Below are positions 8,001-15,360 of a stretch of 34,312 nucleotides of DNA, in pieces. The notes beneath the pieces are model-generated. The model had not been told where the DNA came from. It searched no databases and saw only the letters and a list, made by a program, of their open reading frames with translations. Source of the DNA: an uncultured Lachnospiraceae bacterium (GTDB taxonomy: Bacteria > Bacillota > Clostridia > Lachnospirales > Lachnospiraceae). The position numbers and the translations under genes are program-made. How positions within the stretch are numbered: position 1 is the stretch's first letter; each line of letters starts with the position of its first letter. The stretch spans positions 1 to 34,312 of the forward strand of contig CAMOJK010000019.1 in the NCBI GenBank assembly GCA_946616835.1. Reading direction: 5' to 3'.

Positions 8001-8936
8001 GATTTTATAGAGCGTACATCGGATAAAGGCATAAATAAGCGCCTGATAGAAAATCTTATAAAAGCGGGAGCTTTTGACTGCTTTGGTGTTAAGCGCAAGG
8101 AACTTATGTATATTTATCCTGACATAATGGATTCGGTAGCTGCGGACAGGAAGAGCTCCATGGCGGGGCAGATCAGCCTTTTTGATCTTATGGGAGAGGA
8201 AGGCAGGAGCCAGCGTGAGACTGTTATTCCCAAGGATATAGGAGAATTTGAACGCGAAGATCTGCTCATGCTGGAAAAGGAAGTGCTTGGCATATATTTA
8301 AGCGGTCATCCTCTTGAGGAATACATGGGATTGTGGGATTCCCTGGTGACCAATTACACTACGGATCTGTATCTGGAGGAATACGAAAATATCAGCGAGC
8401 TTAAGACTATGAATGTGTCTGACGGTTCAAGGATCTCACTGGCAGGGATTGTTTCCGGCATAAAGATCAAATATACGAAAAAGGGTGATGCTATGGCCTT
8501 TGTTACACTGGAGGACCTGGTGGGACAGGCTGAGGTCATAGTATTTCCAAAGACTCTTACACAGTACAGGTCGCTGCTTGCCGAGGACAGTAAAGTGATA
8601 ATAAACGGAAAAGTCAGTGCCGAGGAAGAAAAGGACGGTAAACTTATCGCTGAAAGGATCGACAGTATAGAGTCTGTTCAGAAGACTCTTTGGATACAGT
8701 ATAAAGACGAAGCTGAGCGAAATGATAAGATTAATGACATAAAAAAAATCCTCTCCGAACACCCGGGGCTGGATGGACTGAGAGGATATATATCAGATCA
8801 GAAAAAGGTACTTCATCCGGATGAAGGCGGCGCTGAGATTTCTGCACAGTTAGTAAGTGAACTGCGGGAACTGTTGGGAAATGATAATGTGAAGGTCACA
8901 TATGCATTACCTCAGGTAAAGGGTTGGCGCAGGTAG
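5088..8936 (+). CDS. dnaE: DNA polymerase III alpha subunit, DnaE type
   Basis: Replicative polymerase catalytic subunit. The PHP domain opens with VHLHTHTEYSLLDG (residues 4-17). The polymerase palm has GPGRGSAAGS and PDIDVDF, whose Asp498 and Asp500 match the catalytic pair Asp401/Asp403 of E. coli, followed by QIVTFGKLLAKGVIRDVGRV. The fingers contain FQLESAGM and LYRPGPM, then the tandem HhH region and an OB domain around residue 1115 (ISLAGIVSGIKIKYTKKG). At 1282 residues it is longer than the usual 1150-1170. The extra length lies mostly between the PHP domain and the palm (about residues 290-420), a charged, low-complexity stretch. No intein is present. The start ATG at 5088 follows a GGGGG-containing site. 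Identification is certain. Confidence 0.97.
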   Translation: MSFVHLHTHTEYSLLDGSNKIKDYVSRVKELGQTAAAITDHGVMYGVVDFYEAAKEAGINPILGCEIYVAPGSRFDKEVSGGDDRYNHLILLAENDTGYRNLVKIVSKGFTEGYYYKPRVDHELLEQYHEGLICLSACLAGEVPRFITRGMIEKAEETALWYKNLFGEGNYYLEMQDHGIPAQRTVNMELMRMSRDLDIPLVATNDCHYTYADDAQAHDVLLCIQTGAHLSDENRMRYEGGQFYVKSEEEMRELFPYATEAIENTAKIAERCHVEIHYSKPLLPVYKIPEEFDSTSYIESLPESRRAYIKNGEDSYRKAGEATESEKTDGTATVEEYIRSWQYLNYLCDMGMRERYPEQYRLSQAGSGDVVPIPEPVAEKDAGGSLDSMIDSAIKDDEVKRKYADDGGISPVWSWNALCRRLEYELDVMRTMDFVNYFLIVWDYINYAKEHDIPVGPGRGSAAGSIVSYAIHITDIDPIRYQLLFERFLNPERVSMPDIDVDFCYNHREDVIQYVREKYGSEKVVQIVTFGKLLAKGVIRDVGRVMDLPYAKCDQLAKMVPDELNITLSDALEKNPDLMAEYRGDDDVHTLIDYALKLEGLPRQTGMHAAGVVICPKAADDMIPLALGGDNAVMAQFTMATLEPLGLLKMDFLGLRTLTVIKDTLDNIKAATGKTIDISKIDYEDPAVYAMLSSGDCTGVFQLESAGMTDFMKTLKPQCLEDVIAGISLYRPGPMDFIPKYLAGKNDPQHIVYECPELEPILKATYGCIVYQEQVMQIVRDLAGFSMGRSDNVRRAMSKKKEYVMEHERNIFIHGNESEIEEAKKKGLPEVDWPAFVPGCVKNGISEEAASRIYATMMDFAKYAFNKSHAACYAVVGYQTAYLKHYYPAEFMAAIMTSVIDNSTKLSEYLMYIRTKGINLLPPDINYGGVGFTVNENGIYYALNAVRGVGGNVVAAVVKERDANGPYRSMRDFIERTSDKGINKRLIENLIKAGAFDCFGVKRKELMYIYPDIMDSVAADRKSSMAGQISLFDLMGEEGRSQRETVIPKDIGEFEREDLLMLEKEVLGIYLSGHPLEEYMGLWDSLVTNYTTDLYLEEYENISELKTMNVSDGSRISLAGIVSGIKIKYTKKGDAMAFVTLEDLVGQAEVIVFPKTLTQYRSLLAEDSKVIINGKVSAEEEKDGKLIAERIDSIESVQKTLWIQYKDEAERNDKINDIKKILSEHPGLDGLRGYISDQKKVLHPDEGGAEISAQLVSELRELLGNDNVKVTYALPQVKGWRR

Positions 8937-8970
8937 CCGGATTATAAGTGTTACAGCCTTTGGTTTATAC

Positions 8971-9765
8971 TTACAGTTCCCTAGATCTTTCTGCGGCGGC
9001 TTCTACAGCGTCTATAACGGTTCCGCGGAAGCCTGCTTCTTCAAGTACTCTTACGGCTGCAATGGTAGTTCCTGCAGGGGAGCATACCATGTCCTTCAGC
9101 TCACCGGGGTGCTTGCCTGTATCTATCATAAGTTTTGCGCTTCCGTATACCGCATTTGCGGCAAATTCATATGCCTGGGCTCTGGGCATCCCTTCTTCAA
9201 CGGCTGCATCTGCCATTGCTTCGATGAACATGAATACATATGCAGGAGAGCTCCCACTGACTGCACATACGGCATCCATAAGGTTTTCAGGTACAACAGA
9301 TGCTTTACCGAAGGACTCGATTATGGAAATCGCATTTTTTAATTCGTCTTCTGTTACCGCATCATTAGGGGTTACACCTGTTATTGCCGCACCTACAAGG
9401 GCAGCAGTATTGGGCATGCATCTTACGAATTTGAGTTTTTTGCCAAAAGCTTCTTCAAGCCATGTAAGACTCTTGCCGGCCATAATGGAGATGATGACTG
9501 TATCATCTGTAATGACATCTTTAAAACTGTTTATGGCAGATACTGCATACTGAGGCTTAACTGCAAGTACAAGATAATTTGAAGCTTTAGCAACTTCACG
9601 GTTATCAGTGGTAGTATTGATACCGAATTCTTCTGTCCTTTTTTTCACAACAGCTTCACTTGCATCTGAACCGTAGATATTCTCTTTTTTCTCAAGTCCG
9701 TTTTTTAACAGACCTCCGATCATTGCTCCTGCCATGTTACCCATTCCGATAAATCCTATGTTCAT
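8971..9765 (-). CDS. proC: Pyrroline-5-carboxylate reductase
   Basis: Last step of proline synthesis: NAD(P)H reduction of 1-pyrroline-5-carboxylate. The 264-residue protein begins with the dinucleotide-binding MNIGFIGMGNMAGAM. It continues with VLAVKPQ, the MPNTAALVG loop and the C-terminal dimer domain with VSGSSPAYVFMFIEA and SPAGTTIAAV, which carry the substrate-binding Ser and Thr. The frame extends 29 codons further upstream, but the start at 9765 is set by the perfect AAAAGGAGGAACATC site and by the family N-terminus. A TATAAT hexamer lies upstream on the minus strand (9796-9801) without a recognisable -35 box. It is a single-gene unit, separated from trmH by a long inverted repeat. 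Confidence 0.95.
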   Translation of the reverse strand: MNIGFIGMGNMAGAMIGGLLKNGLEKKENIYGSDASEAVVKKRTEEFGINTTTDNREVAKASNYLVLAVKPQYAVSAINSFKDVITDDTVIISIMAGKSLTWLEEAFGKKLKFVRCMPNTAALVGAAITGVTPNDAVTEDELKNAISIIESFGKASVVPENLMDAVCAVSGSSPAYVFMFIEAMADAAVEEGMPRAQAYEFAANAVYGSAKLMIDTGKHPGELKDMVCSPAGTTIAAVRVLEEAGFRGTVIDAVEAAAERSREL

Positions 9766-9817
9766 GATGTTCCTCCTTTTATTGTATGAGATTTTATTAT
9801 AGTAACGAATGTATCGC

Positions 9818-9868
9818 GCTTTCGCGACAGATAATGCTTGCCTGTAAGGCATTGTCTGTTACGAAAGC
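9818..9868. repeat. Long imperfect inverted repeat between proC and trmH
   Basis: Arms 9818-9837 and 9849-9868 match at 17 of 20 positions, and the inner CTT/AAG closes further to leave a small loop. On the minus strand it begins just after the trmH stop, so it probably ends or protects the pfkA-trmH message. There is no T-run after it, so it is not a standard intrinsic terminator. A second small palindrome, CGCGCTTTCGCG, overlaps its outer edge. Confidence 0.7.
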
Positions 9869-9872
9869 TGCA

Positions 9873-10664
9873 TCAGCTATGTGATATAAACGATCTCTGC
9901 CTTGCTGCCTCATACATAAGTATTGCGGCACTTACAGATGCATTCAATGACTCCGTTTTGCCTGCCATTGGAATATGTATGGTACATCCCCCCGAATCAG
10001 TTACTCTTTCTATTGTCTCTTTTTTTAATCCGTTTCCCTCATTGCCGATGAGCAGGGCACAGCCTTTGCTGTAGTCCACGGTGTTATAGGGAACCGATGC
10101 CTCAAGTGCAGCAGCAAAGACGGTTATATTTTTATCTTTAAGTATTTTGAAAATATCATCTAATTGTGGAACAGTGACAAAGGGAAGCCTGAGTATGGCG
10201 CCCATGGTGGAGCGTACTGTCTTGGGGGAATAGGGATCGGCACAGTCTGAAGTCAGGATGATTCCGCTGCAGCCTGCGGCTTCCGCAGTACGGAACATTG
10301 TGCCCAGATTCCCGGGGTCCTGAATAGTCTCTAACATAAGGAGCATAGGGGATTTAGCGGCAGTTAAGTCATTCATTACATATTGCTTTTGTCTGACAAT
10401 GGCGATCACACCCTGCGGTGTATTTACAGCTGAAACCTTTTCGAAGATCCTGTTATCCAGGATCTCGGCATTTGAAGGTAGTGCATTCGGATTTTTCTTA
10501 TAAAACTCCTCAGATATAAATACAGCATCCAGATCCGCAGGCGGTATTTCGCACAGCATCCGTATTCCCTCCACAAGAAAAAGGCCCTCCTCACGGCGGA
10601 CCTTTGCCTTATCCCTTAATGCTATGAGATGCTTTATTTTTTCGTTTGCTGCGGATGTTATCAT
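9873..10664 (-). CDS. TrmH/SpoU-family RNA 2'-O-methyltransferase
   Basis: Methylates a ribose 2'-OH of rRNA or tRNA using S-adenosylmethionine. The 263-residue protein has an N-terminal substrate-binding domain (MITSAANEKIKHLIALRDK, typical of the rRNA-modifying branch) and a C-terminal SPOUT knot. Motif 1 is ETIQDPGNLGTMFRTAEAAG with the catalytic Arg, motif 2 is LLIGNEGNGL, and motif 3 is IPMAGKTESLNASVSAAI. It starts inside the pfkA stop (ATGA overlap), so translation is coupled to pfkA. Family is certain; the exact modified nucleotide is not deducible. Confidence 0.93.
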   Translation of the reverse strand: MITSAANEKIKHLIALRDKAKVRREEGLFLVEGIRMLCEIPPADLDAVFISEEFYKKNPNALPSNAEILDNRIFEKVSAVNTPQGVIAIVRQKQYVMNDLTAAKSPMLLMLETIQDPGNLGTMFRTAEAAGCSGIILTSDCADPYSPKTVRSTMGAILRLPFVTVPQLDDIFKILKDKNITVFAAALEASVPYNTVDYSKGCALLIGNEGNGLKKETIERVTDSGGCTIHIPMAGKTESLNASVSAAILMYEAARQRSFISHS

Positions 10665-11635
10665 AATATCTTTGAAAGTTCGTACTCATAATCAGGTATT
10701 GACTTGCTCATGGCAAGTGCTTCGTCTATATCAAAATCAACAAACTCGCCGTTCTTCTGTGCAACCACACGGTTTGTCTTGCCTTCTTTCAGAAGGTCTG
10801 CAGCCATTGCACCCATTATGGAAGCGTAGTAGCGGTCCTTACAGGTGGGGGAACCGCCACGCTGCATGTATCCGAGAATGGTAGCTCTTGTTTCAACGCC
10901 TGTTGCAGCTTCTATTCGTCTAGCCATGGAGGTGGAGTGTCCGATGCCCTCGGCATTGATGATTATGTGATGTTTCTTGCCGTTTTTTCTGTTTTCGATT
11001 ATGTGGTTGATAAGTGTCTGCTCGTTGTAGTCATACTTTTCGGGAAGCAGGATGTCTTCCGCACCGTTAGCAACACCGCACCACAGGGCTATGAAGCCGG
11101 CATTTCTTCCCATTACTTCTATTATAGAGCATCTTTCGTGTGAGGACGATGTATCGCGGACTTTGTCGATGGCCTCCATTGCCGTATTGATGGCTGTATC
11201 AAAGCCGATGGTATAGTCTGTACATGAGATATCCAGATCGATAGTTCCCGGAAGGCCTATCGTATTGATGCCCTCATGTGAGAGCTTCTGGGCACCGCGG
11301 TATGAACCGTCTCCGCCGATGACCACAATGCCGTCAATCCCGTGTTTACGGCATATTTCCGCACCTTTCTGTACACCCTCGGGGGTTTTGAATTCTTCGC
11401 ATCTTGCGGTTCCAAGTATGGTTCCGCCAAGTCCTATTATTTCAGATACGGAATGTCTGTCCATATCCATGAACTCTTCATTGATCAGGCCCTGATAGCC
11501 TTTTTTTATGCCTTTCACTGTCATGCCGTTGGCAAGTGCTTTCCTGACTACCGCCCTGATGGCAGCATTCATTCCCGGTGAATCTCCGCCGCTTGTGAGT
11601 ACGCCGATTGTTTTTATTTCTTTTGTTTTAGCCAT
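10661..11635 (-). CDS. pfkA: ATP-dependent 6-phosphofructokinase
   Basis: Committed step of glycolysis: fructose 6-phosphate to fructose 1,6-bisphosphate. The 324-residue protein has TSGGDSPGMNAAIRAVV (about 14-30) and VVIGGDGSYRGA, where the Gly after GGD indicates ATP rather than pyrophosphate. It also has LPGTIDLDISCTDYTIGFDT with the catalytic Asp and IEVMGRNAGFIAL. The common form is TIDND; here a Leu replaces the Asn, confirmed in the DNA (codon CTG). I recall the same change in other Lachnospiraceae enzymes, so it is probably a lineage trait. ATG 11635 follows CAGGAGAC. The gene shares a four-base overlap with trmH. Confidence 0.96.
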   Translation of the reverse strand: MAKTKEIKTIGVLTSGGDSPGMNAAIRAVVRKALANGMTVKGIKKGYQGLINEEFMDMDRHSVSEIIGLGGTILGTARCEEFKTPEGVQKGAEICRKHGIDGIVVIGGDGSYRGAQKLSHEGINTIGLPGTIDLDISCTDYTIGFDTAINTAMEAIDKVRDTSSSHERCSIIEVMGRNAGFIALWCGVANGAEDILLPEKYDYNEQTLINHIIENRKNGKKHHIIINAEGIGHSTSMARRIEAATGVETRATILGYMQRGGSPTCKDRYYASIMGAMAADLLKEGKTNRVVAQKNGEFVDFDIDEALAMSKSIPDYEYELSKIL

Positions 11636-11768
11636 TTCTATGTCTCCTGAAAAAGGTTTATGGTCTGTTAACTGTGGATTTCAATTGCTTTGTTTTGTTC
11701 ATCAAATGTTACCATGGGTTATTTTAGTCTATGAAAGGGATTTTTTCAATAATATTGAAATTTACTAT

Positions 11769-11797
11769 TTGCAATAATACAAACAAAGTCTTATAAT
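11769..11797 (+). promoter_or_regulatory. Promoter of the cobalamin operon
   Basis: TTGCAA at 11769-11774 and a perfect TATAAT at 11792-11797 are separated by 17 bases, the ideal sigma-A spacing. Transcription would begin near 11804, just before the riboswitch closing helix at about 11810. The preceding stretch from 11636 holds only AT-rich sequence upstream of pfkA on the other strand. Confidence 0.75.
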
Positions 11798-11809
11798 CTT
11801 GTGTGTTTC

Positions 11810-11967
11810 GCAGGGTGCCGGAGGTCATGCTCCGGATAATAGGGAACAGGGTGAAAATCCCTGACGAGCTCGTCACCGTGATAATGACCGGCTGCTCATT
11901 TGACTGCCCACTGGAGAAATCCGGGAAGGGAAGTGGGCCGGGATGATCTTAAGTCGGGAGACCTGCC
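11810..11967 (+). ncRNA. Cobalamin (adenosylcobalamin) riboswitch aptamer
   Basis: The conserved elements appear in order: AATAGGGAA (11838-11846), CAGGGTGAAAATCCCTGACGA, a GCCCACT arm (11906-11912) pairing with AGTGGGC (11932-11938), CCGGGAAGGG, and the B12-box end GTCGGGAGACCTGCC (11953-11967). GCAGG at 11810 can pair with CCTGC at the end to close P1. The aptamer lies between a strong promoter and the cbiK start, and an intrinsic terminator follows, so binding of cobalamin should favour termination and shut down the whole operon. Confidence 0.95.
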
Positions 11968-12096
11968 TTGTGAAGATGCGTGCCGCGAGATCCGGCATGA
12001 GCGCGTCGTGGAATTGTCGTGTCCTGAAAGATCGGTAAGCAGTGTGTCCTGGTCAGGCTGTTTGCGGTGTGGAAGGAAACGGGGTTTCCGGAAGTC

Positions 12097-12125
12097 GCTC
12101 TTTGCCTACGGCAGGGAGCTTTTTT
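12097..12125 (+). terminator. Riboswitch-controlled intrinsic terminator
   Basis: A ten-pair stem (12097-12106 with 12110-12119, two G-U pairs, loop TAC) runs straight into six T's. It lies about 130 bases after the aptamer and 50 bases before the cbiK start. The intervening 11968-12096 region is GC-rich and probably holds the competing antiterminator helices. Confidence 0.88.
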
Positions 12126-12177
12126 GTTCTTATCTTAAATTTAAGAACAGATGTTAATCACAAAGGAGGAAAAAAAC

Positions 12178-13428
12178 ATGAAAAAGAGATTTTTTGCCAT
12201 GGCATTGACAGCAATGCTGGCAGCAGGAACAGTGATGACTGGCTGTGAAGGCGGCAGTGAGCCTGCACCTGCGGAAACAGAGACTGAAGCTACGGAAGAA
12301 GCTGCTCCTTCTGCAGAGGCTACTGAGGAGGGCAGTGAAGGTTCAGCAGAGGAGGATCAGGCATTGGCAGATAATGTTGCAGAACTTATCGATGCTATCT
12401 ATGTACAGACCAGGACTGACGAGACAGATGCGCAGTGTGCTGCTGCAAAGGAAGCATGGGATGCACTTACAGATGCACAGAAAGAACTTGTAGAAGGCGA
12501 ATTTGCCGATCCCGATTATTTCGGCCGTGATACCGGTGATGCATCAAAGGACGATCCGCTTAATGCTGATGAAATAGGCGAGAATGAGATACTTGTAGTA
12601 AGCTTCGGAACATCATTCAACGACAGCCGTACAAATGACATAGGCGGTATCGAGAAAGCTATTCAGGAAGCATATCCCGACTGGTCCGTACGACGTGCTT
12701 TTACCGCACAGATCATAATCAACCACGTACAGGCTCGTGACGGTGAGTTTATTGATAATGTGGAGCAGGCTCTGGACCGTGCTGTAAGTAACGGTGTTAA
12801 GAATCTTGTTGTACAGCCTACACACCTTATGCATGGTGCTGAGTATGATGAGCTTGTTGAAGCACTTGAAAAGTACAGTGATAAATTCGAGTCAGTCATC
12901 GTTTCAGAGCCTATGCTGGGTGAAGTTGGCGCTGATGCAACAGATGTAAATGATGATAAGAAGGCTGTTGCTGAGGCGGTTGTTGCAGCTGCTGTAAGCG
13001 AGGCCGGTTTTGAGAGCCTTGATGCGGCAAAGGAAGCAGGAACCGCTATAGTTCTTATGGGACATGGTACTTCACATAAGGCAAAGGTAACCTATGAGCA
13101 GATGCAGGCACAGTTTGATGCTCTTGGATATGAGAACGTATTTGTAGGAACAGTAGAGGGTGAGCCTGAGAGCACTGAATGTTCTGCTGTTATTGATAAT
13201 GTTTCGGCTGCAGGATATACAAATGTAGTACTCAGACCTCTCATGGTTGTTGCCGGTGACCATGCAAATAACGATATGGCAGGTGATGAAGAGGATTCAT
13301 GGAAGAGCATGTTCGAAGCAAGTGGAAAGTTTGATTCAGTTGACTGCCAGATCCTTGGACTTGGTTCTATTCCTGAAATAGAAGCTATCTATGTAGCACA
13401 TATCGATGAAGCATTAAAAAAAAAATAA
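12178..13428 (+). CDS. cbiK: Exported lipoprotein anaerobic cobaltochelatase, CbiK type
   Basis: CbiK inserts Co(II) into sirohydrochlorin. This 416-residue version carries a lipoprotein signal (MKKRFFAMAL, lipobox ending at Cys23) and an Ala/Glu-rich linker (24-65). A small helical linker module follows (about 70-118: AELIDAI..., WDALTDAQKELV), then the chelatase domain (135-415). That domain has VVSFGTSFNDSR, QPTHLMHGAEYDEL, LMGHGTSH with His296, and VVAGDHANNDMAG with His362; the last two match the metal-binding histidines of Salmonella CbiK. The start follows AAAGGAGG. It is the first gene after the riboswitch. An exported chelatase cannot easily serve the cytoplasmic pathway, so capture of metal or tetrapyrrole is possible. 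The reading frame ends directly in an A10 tract. Confidence 0.9.
   Translation: MKKRFFAMALTAMLAAGTVMTGCEGGSEPAPAETETEATEEAAPSAEATEEGSEGSAEEDQALADNVAELIDAIYVQTRTDETDAQCAAAKEAWDALTDAQKELVEGEFADPDYFGRDTGDASKDDPLNADEIGENEILVVSFGTSFNDSRTNDIGGIEKAIQEAYPDWSVRRAFTAQIIINHVQARDGEFIDNVEQALDRAVSNGVKNLVVQPTHLMHGAEYDELVEALEKYSDKFESVIVSEPMLGEVGADATDVNDDKKAVAEAVVAAAVSEAGFESLDAAKEAGTAIVLMGHGTSHKAKVTYEQMQAQFDALGYENVFVGTVEGEPESTECSAVIDNVSAAGYTNVVLRPLMVVAGDHANNDMAGDEEDSWKSMFEASGKFDSVDCQILGLGSIPEIEAIYVAHIDEALKKK
13416..13425 (+). repeat. A10 homopolymer, probable frameshift or slippage site
   Basis: Ten consecutive A's span the last three CbiK lysine codons, and the TAA stop follows at once. A -1 ribosomal shift, or one extra A in the transcript, joins CbiK in frame to the next reading frame, which lacks its own start and ribosome binding site at its proper N-terminus. 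Confidence 0.7.
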
Positions 13429-14162
13429 CTCTGAGCAGTAACTTAAACGGAACATCGGGGCTGCCTGCAGATGGTACATACACAGCAGTATTTACTACAG
13501 ACAGTTCCATGTTTCATGTAAATGAAACTCTTAACGATCAGGGAACACTTACTGTAAAAAATGGTGTGGCAACGATCCATGTGAGTCTTGCCGGAGACGG
13601 AATACTGAAAGTATTCCAGGGATCTGCCGAAGATGCACAAAAGGAAGGCGCCAAGATAATTGAGCCCACCGAGGATACGGTGACATATGATGATGGTTCT
13701 ACCGAAGTGGTGAATGGCTTTGACATTCCGGTTCCCGTGATCGGCGAGGAATTTGATGTAGCTATCATAGGAAAAAAGGGAAAGTGGTACGACCATAAAG
13801 TAAAGGTTGAGCTGGCAGAGGATGCTTCAGCCGATATTCAGCTGAAAGACGGTGAATATACTGTAAAAGCAGTTCTTTCGGGTGGAACAGGTAAAGCATC
13901 TGTTACCTCACCTGCCGAGTTTACTGTTAAAGACGGTCAGGCTACAGTTTATGTTGAATTTTCAAGTGACAATTATGACTATGCCATATGGGATGATGTA
14001 AAATATACTTCAGATATTAGTTCAGGTTTGTCAGTATTTGCATTTCCTCTCGTAGGTTTTGATGTTGAGATTCCCTTTGTTGCAGATACTACAGCAATGA
14101 GCAAGCCTCACGAGATTGAATATACAATATGCTTCGATTCTTCAACTATAGAAGAAAAGTAA
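13416..14162 (+). CDS. Tandem beta-domain module, probably the C-terminal half of a CbiK fusion made by frameshifting
   Basis: The frame is open from the A10 tract to 14162. The first ATG, at 13509, falls inside the first domain: the preceding codons read LPADGTYTAVFTTDSS, the opening strands of that domain. There is no ribosome binding site and no signal peptide, so expression as part of CbiK is the simplest reading. Two beta-rich repeats are visible, each with the motif LTVKNGVATIHV or FTVKDGQATVYV and a leading TYTAVF/EYTVKA strand. The second has NYDYAIWDD and a C-terminal TTAMSKPHEIEYT. The style resembles extracellular Ig- or NEAT-like ligand-binding modules attached to Gram-positive lipoproteins; the ligand is unknown. 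The substrate-binding protein gene overlaps its end by 34 bases. Confidence 0.7.
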   Translation, partial: KKKITLSSNLNGTSGLPADGTYTAVFTTDSSMFHVNETLNDQGTLTVKNGVATIHVSLAGDGILKVFQGSAEDAQKEGAKIIEPTEDTVTYDDGSTEVVNGFDIPVPVIGEEFDVAIIGKKGKWYDHKVKVELAEDASADIQLKDGEYTVKAVLSGGTGKASVTSPAEFTVKDGQATVYVEFSSDNYDYAIWDDVKYTSDISSGLSVFAFPLVGFDVEIPFVADTTAMSKPHEIEYTICFDSSTIEEK

Positions 14163-15346
14163 ATAAACTTGTAATTACATGGACTCTTTTCGCTTGTATA
14201 TCCCTGTGCGGATGTACGGGCGGAGAGTCTTTTTCTGTTTCTGAGAATGGAAATACAGCGGAAAATATACCACAGGATGCAGAATGGGGAAATCAGGCAG
14301 CAGATGCCGGAGCTGTGCCCCTGAAGATAACCGGCATACGGGAGAATGCTGCCGCTACAGAGTTTTCCATAACTGACTATGAAGGCGGTTATACATCCAT
14401 AGAGATATCTGACGGCAGGAAATACCTGATAGTTCCCGAGGAAACTGAGATTCCGGAAGATACAATGGGAATGACGGTAATAAAAAGACCCGTGGATAAT
14501 ATCTATCTGGCAAATTCTGCGGCGATGTGTGAATTTGCAGAGCTTGAGGCCGTTGATGCTGTCAGATTTTCAGGAATAGAAAAAGACGATTGGACCATAG
14601 ATGAAGCAGTATGTGCAATTGAATCCGGCGATATGATCTTTTGCGGTAATTACGGTGCACCGGATTATGAAACACTTACGGCAGAGGGGTGTGAACTTGC
14701 AATAGAGAATACCATGGTAAACCATAAGCCTGAAGTTGTTGAGAAGCTTGAGGGCTTAGGAATACCGGTTCTGATAGATCGTGCCAGCTACGAGGCTGAT
14801 CCTATTGGCAGGATGGAGTGGATAAAGGTTTACGGCCTGATCCTCGGGAAAGAGGATGTTGCGGAGGTTGCCTTTAATGAACAGAAAGCCATAGTTGATT
14901 CAATGGAAGAGTATGGAAACACGGGTTTTACGGTGGTGGCCTGCTATGTCAGTGCCAATGGACAGATAGTCTGTACTAAAGGTGGAAGCTCATTGGCAAG
15001 GATGACTGAAATGGCCGGGGGAAACTATATACTTACTGCAGATGAGAATGATGAAAGTGTAAAGTCGACTGTAAAATACGGAATGGAAGAATTCATGACA
15101 CTTGCCGGAGAGGCGGATTTTCTGGTATATGATGCTACAATTGACCATGTCGACAGTCTGGATGATATAATAGACAAGAATGCAATGTTTGCTAATTTCA
15201 AGGCGTTTGAGGAAGGTAATGTATGGGTGATGGAAGGCTCTTTATATCAGAACTCAAATGAAGTAGGAACAATAGTCAGTGATATACATAATATGCTGAC
15301 AGGAGAAGGGGAGACAGTTCACCTCAGAAAGCTTGGAAAAAATTGA
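14129..15346 (+). CDS. ABC transporter substrate-binding lipoprotein, probable corrinoid or metal-chelate binder
   Basis: A 405-residue class III (BtuF/FepB-like) solute-binding protein. The N-terminus MLRFFNYRRKVNK is followed by a hydrophobic segment and a lipobox ending at Cys29. The two lobes follow: an N-lobe with SAAMCEFAELEAVDAV, and a C-lobe with GFTVVACYV, a long linking helix and MAGGNYI. The only start giving a signal peptide is ATG 14129, which overlaps the previous frame and has no clear ribosome binding site, suggesting coupled translation. Position in a cobalamin-riboswitch operon next to a FecCD permease suggests corrinoid uptake; the adjacent chelatase makes a cobalt-tetrapyrrole an alternative ligand. 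Confidence 0.85.
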   Translation: MLRFFNYRRKVNKLVITWTLFACISLCGCTGGESFSVSENGNTAENIPQDAEWGNQAADAGAVPLKITGIRENAAATEFSITDYEGGYTSIEISDGRKYLIVPEETEIPEDTMGMTVIKRPVDNIYLANSAAMCEFAELEAVDAVRFSGIEKDDWTIDEAVCAIESGDMIFCGNYGAPDYETLTAEGCELAIENTMVNHKPEVVEKLEGLGIPVLIDRASYEADPIGRMEWIKVYGLILGKEDVAEVAFNEQKAIVDSMEEYGNTGFTVVACYVSANGQIVCTKGGSSLARMTEMAGGNYILTADENDESVKSTVKYGMEEFMTLAGEADFLVYDATIDHVDSLDDIIDKNAMFANFKAFEEGNVWVMEGSLYQNSNEVGTIVSDIHNMLTGEGETVHLRKLGKN

Positions 15347-15360
15347 TTGGAAATAACTGA

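Noticed and set aside
8354-8762. Minus-strand ORFs in the OB region of dnaE
   Set aside because: Shadows of dnaE without ribosome binding sites or homology.
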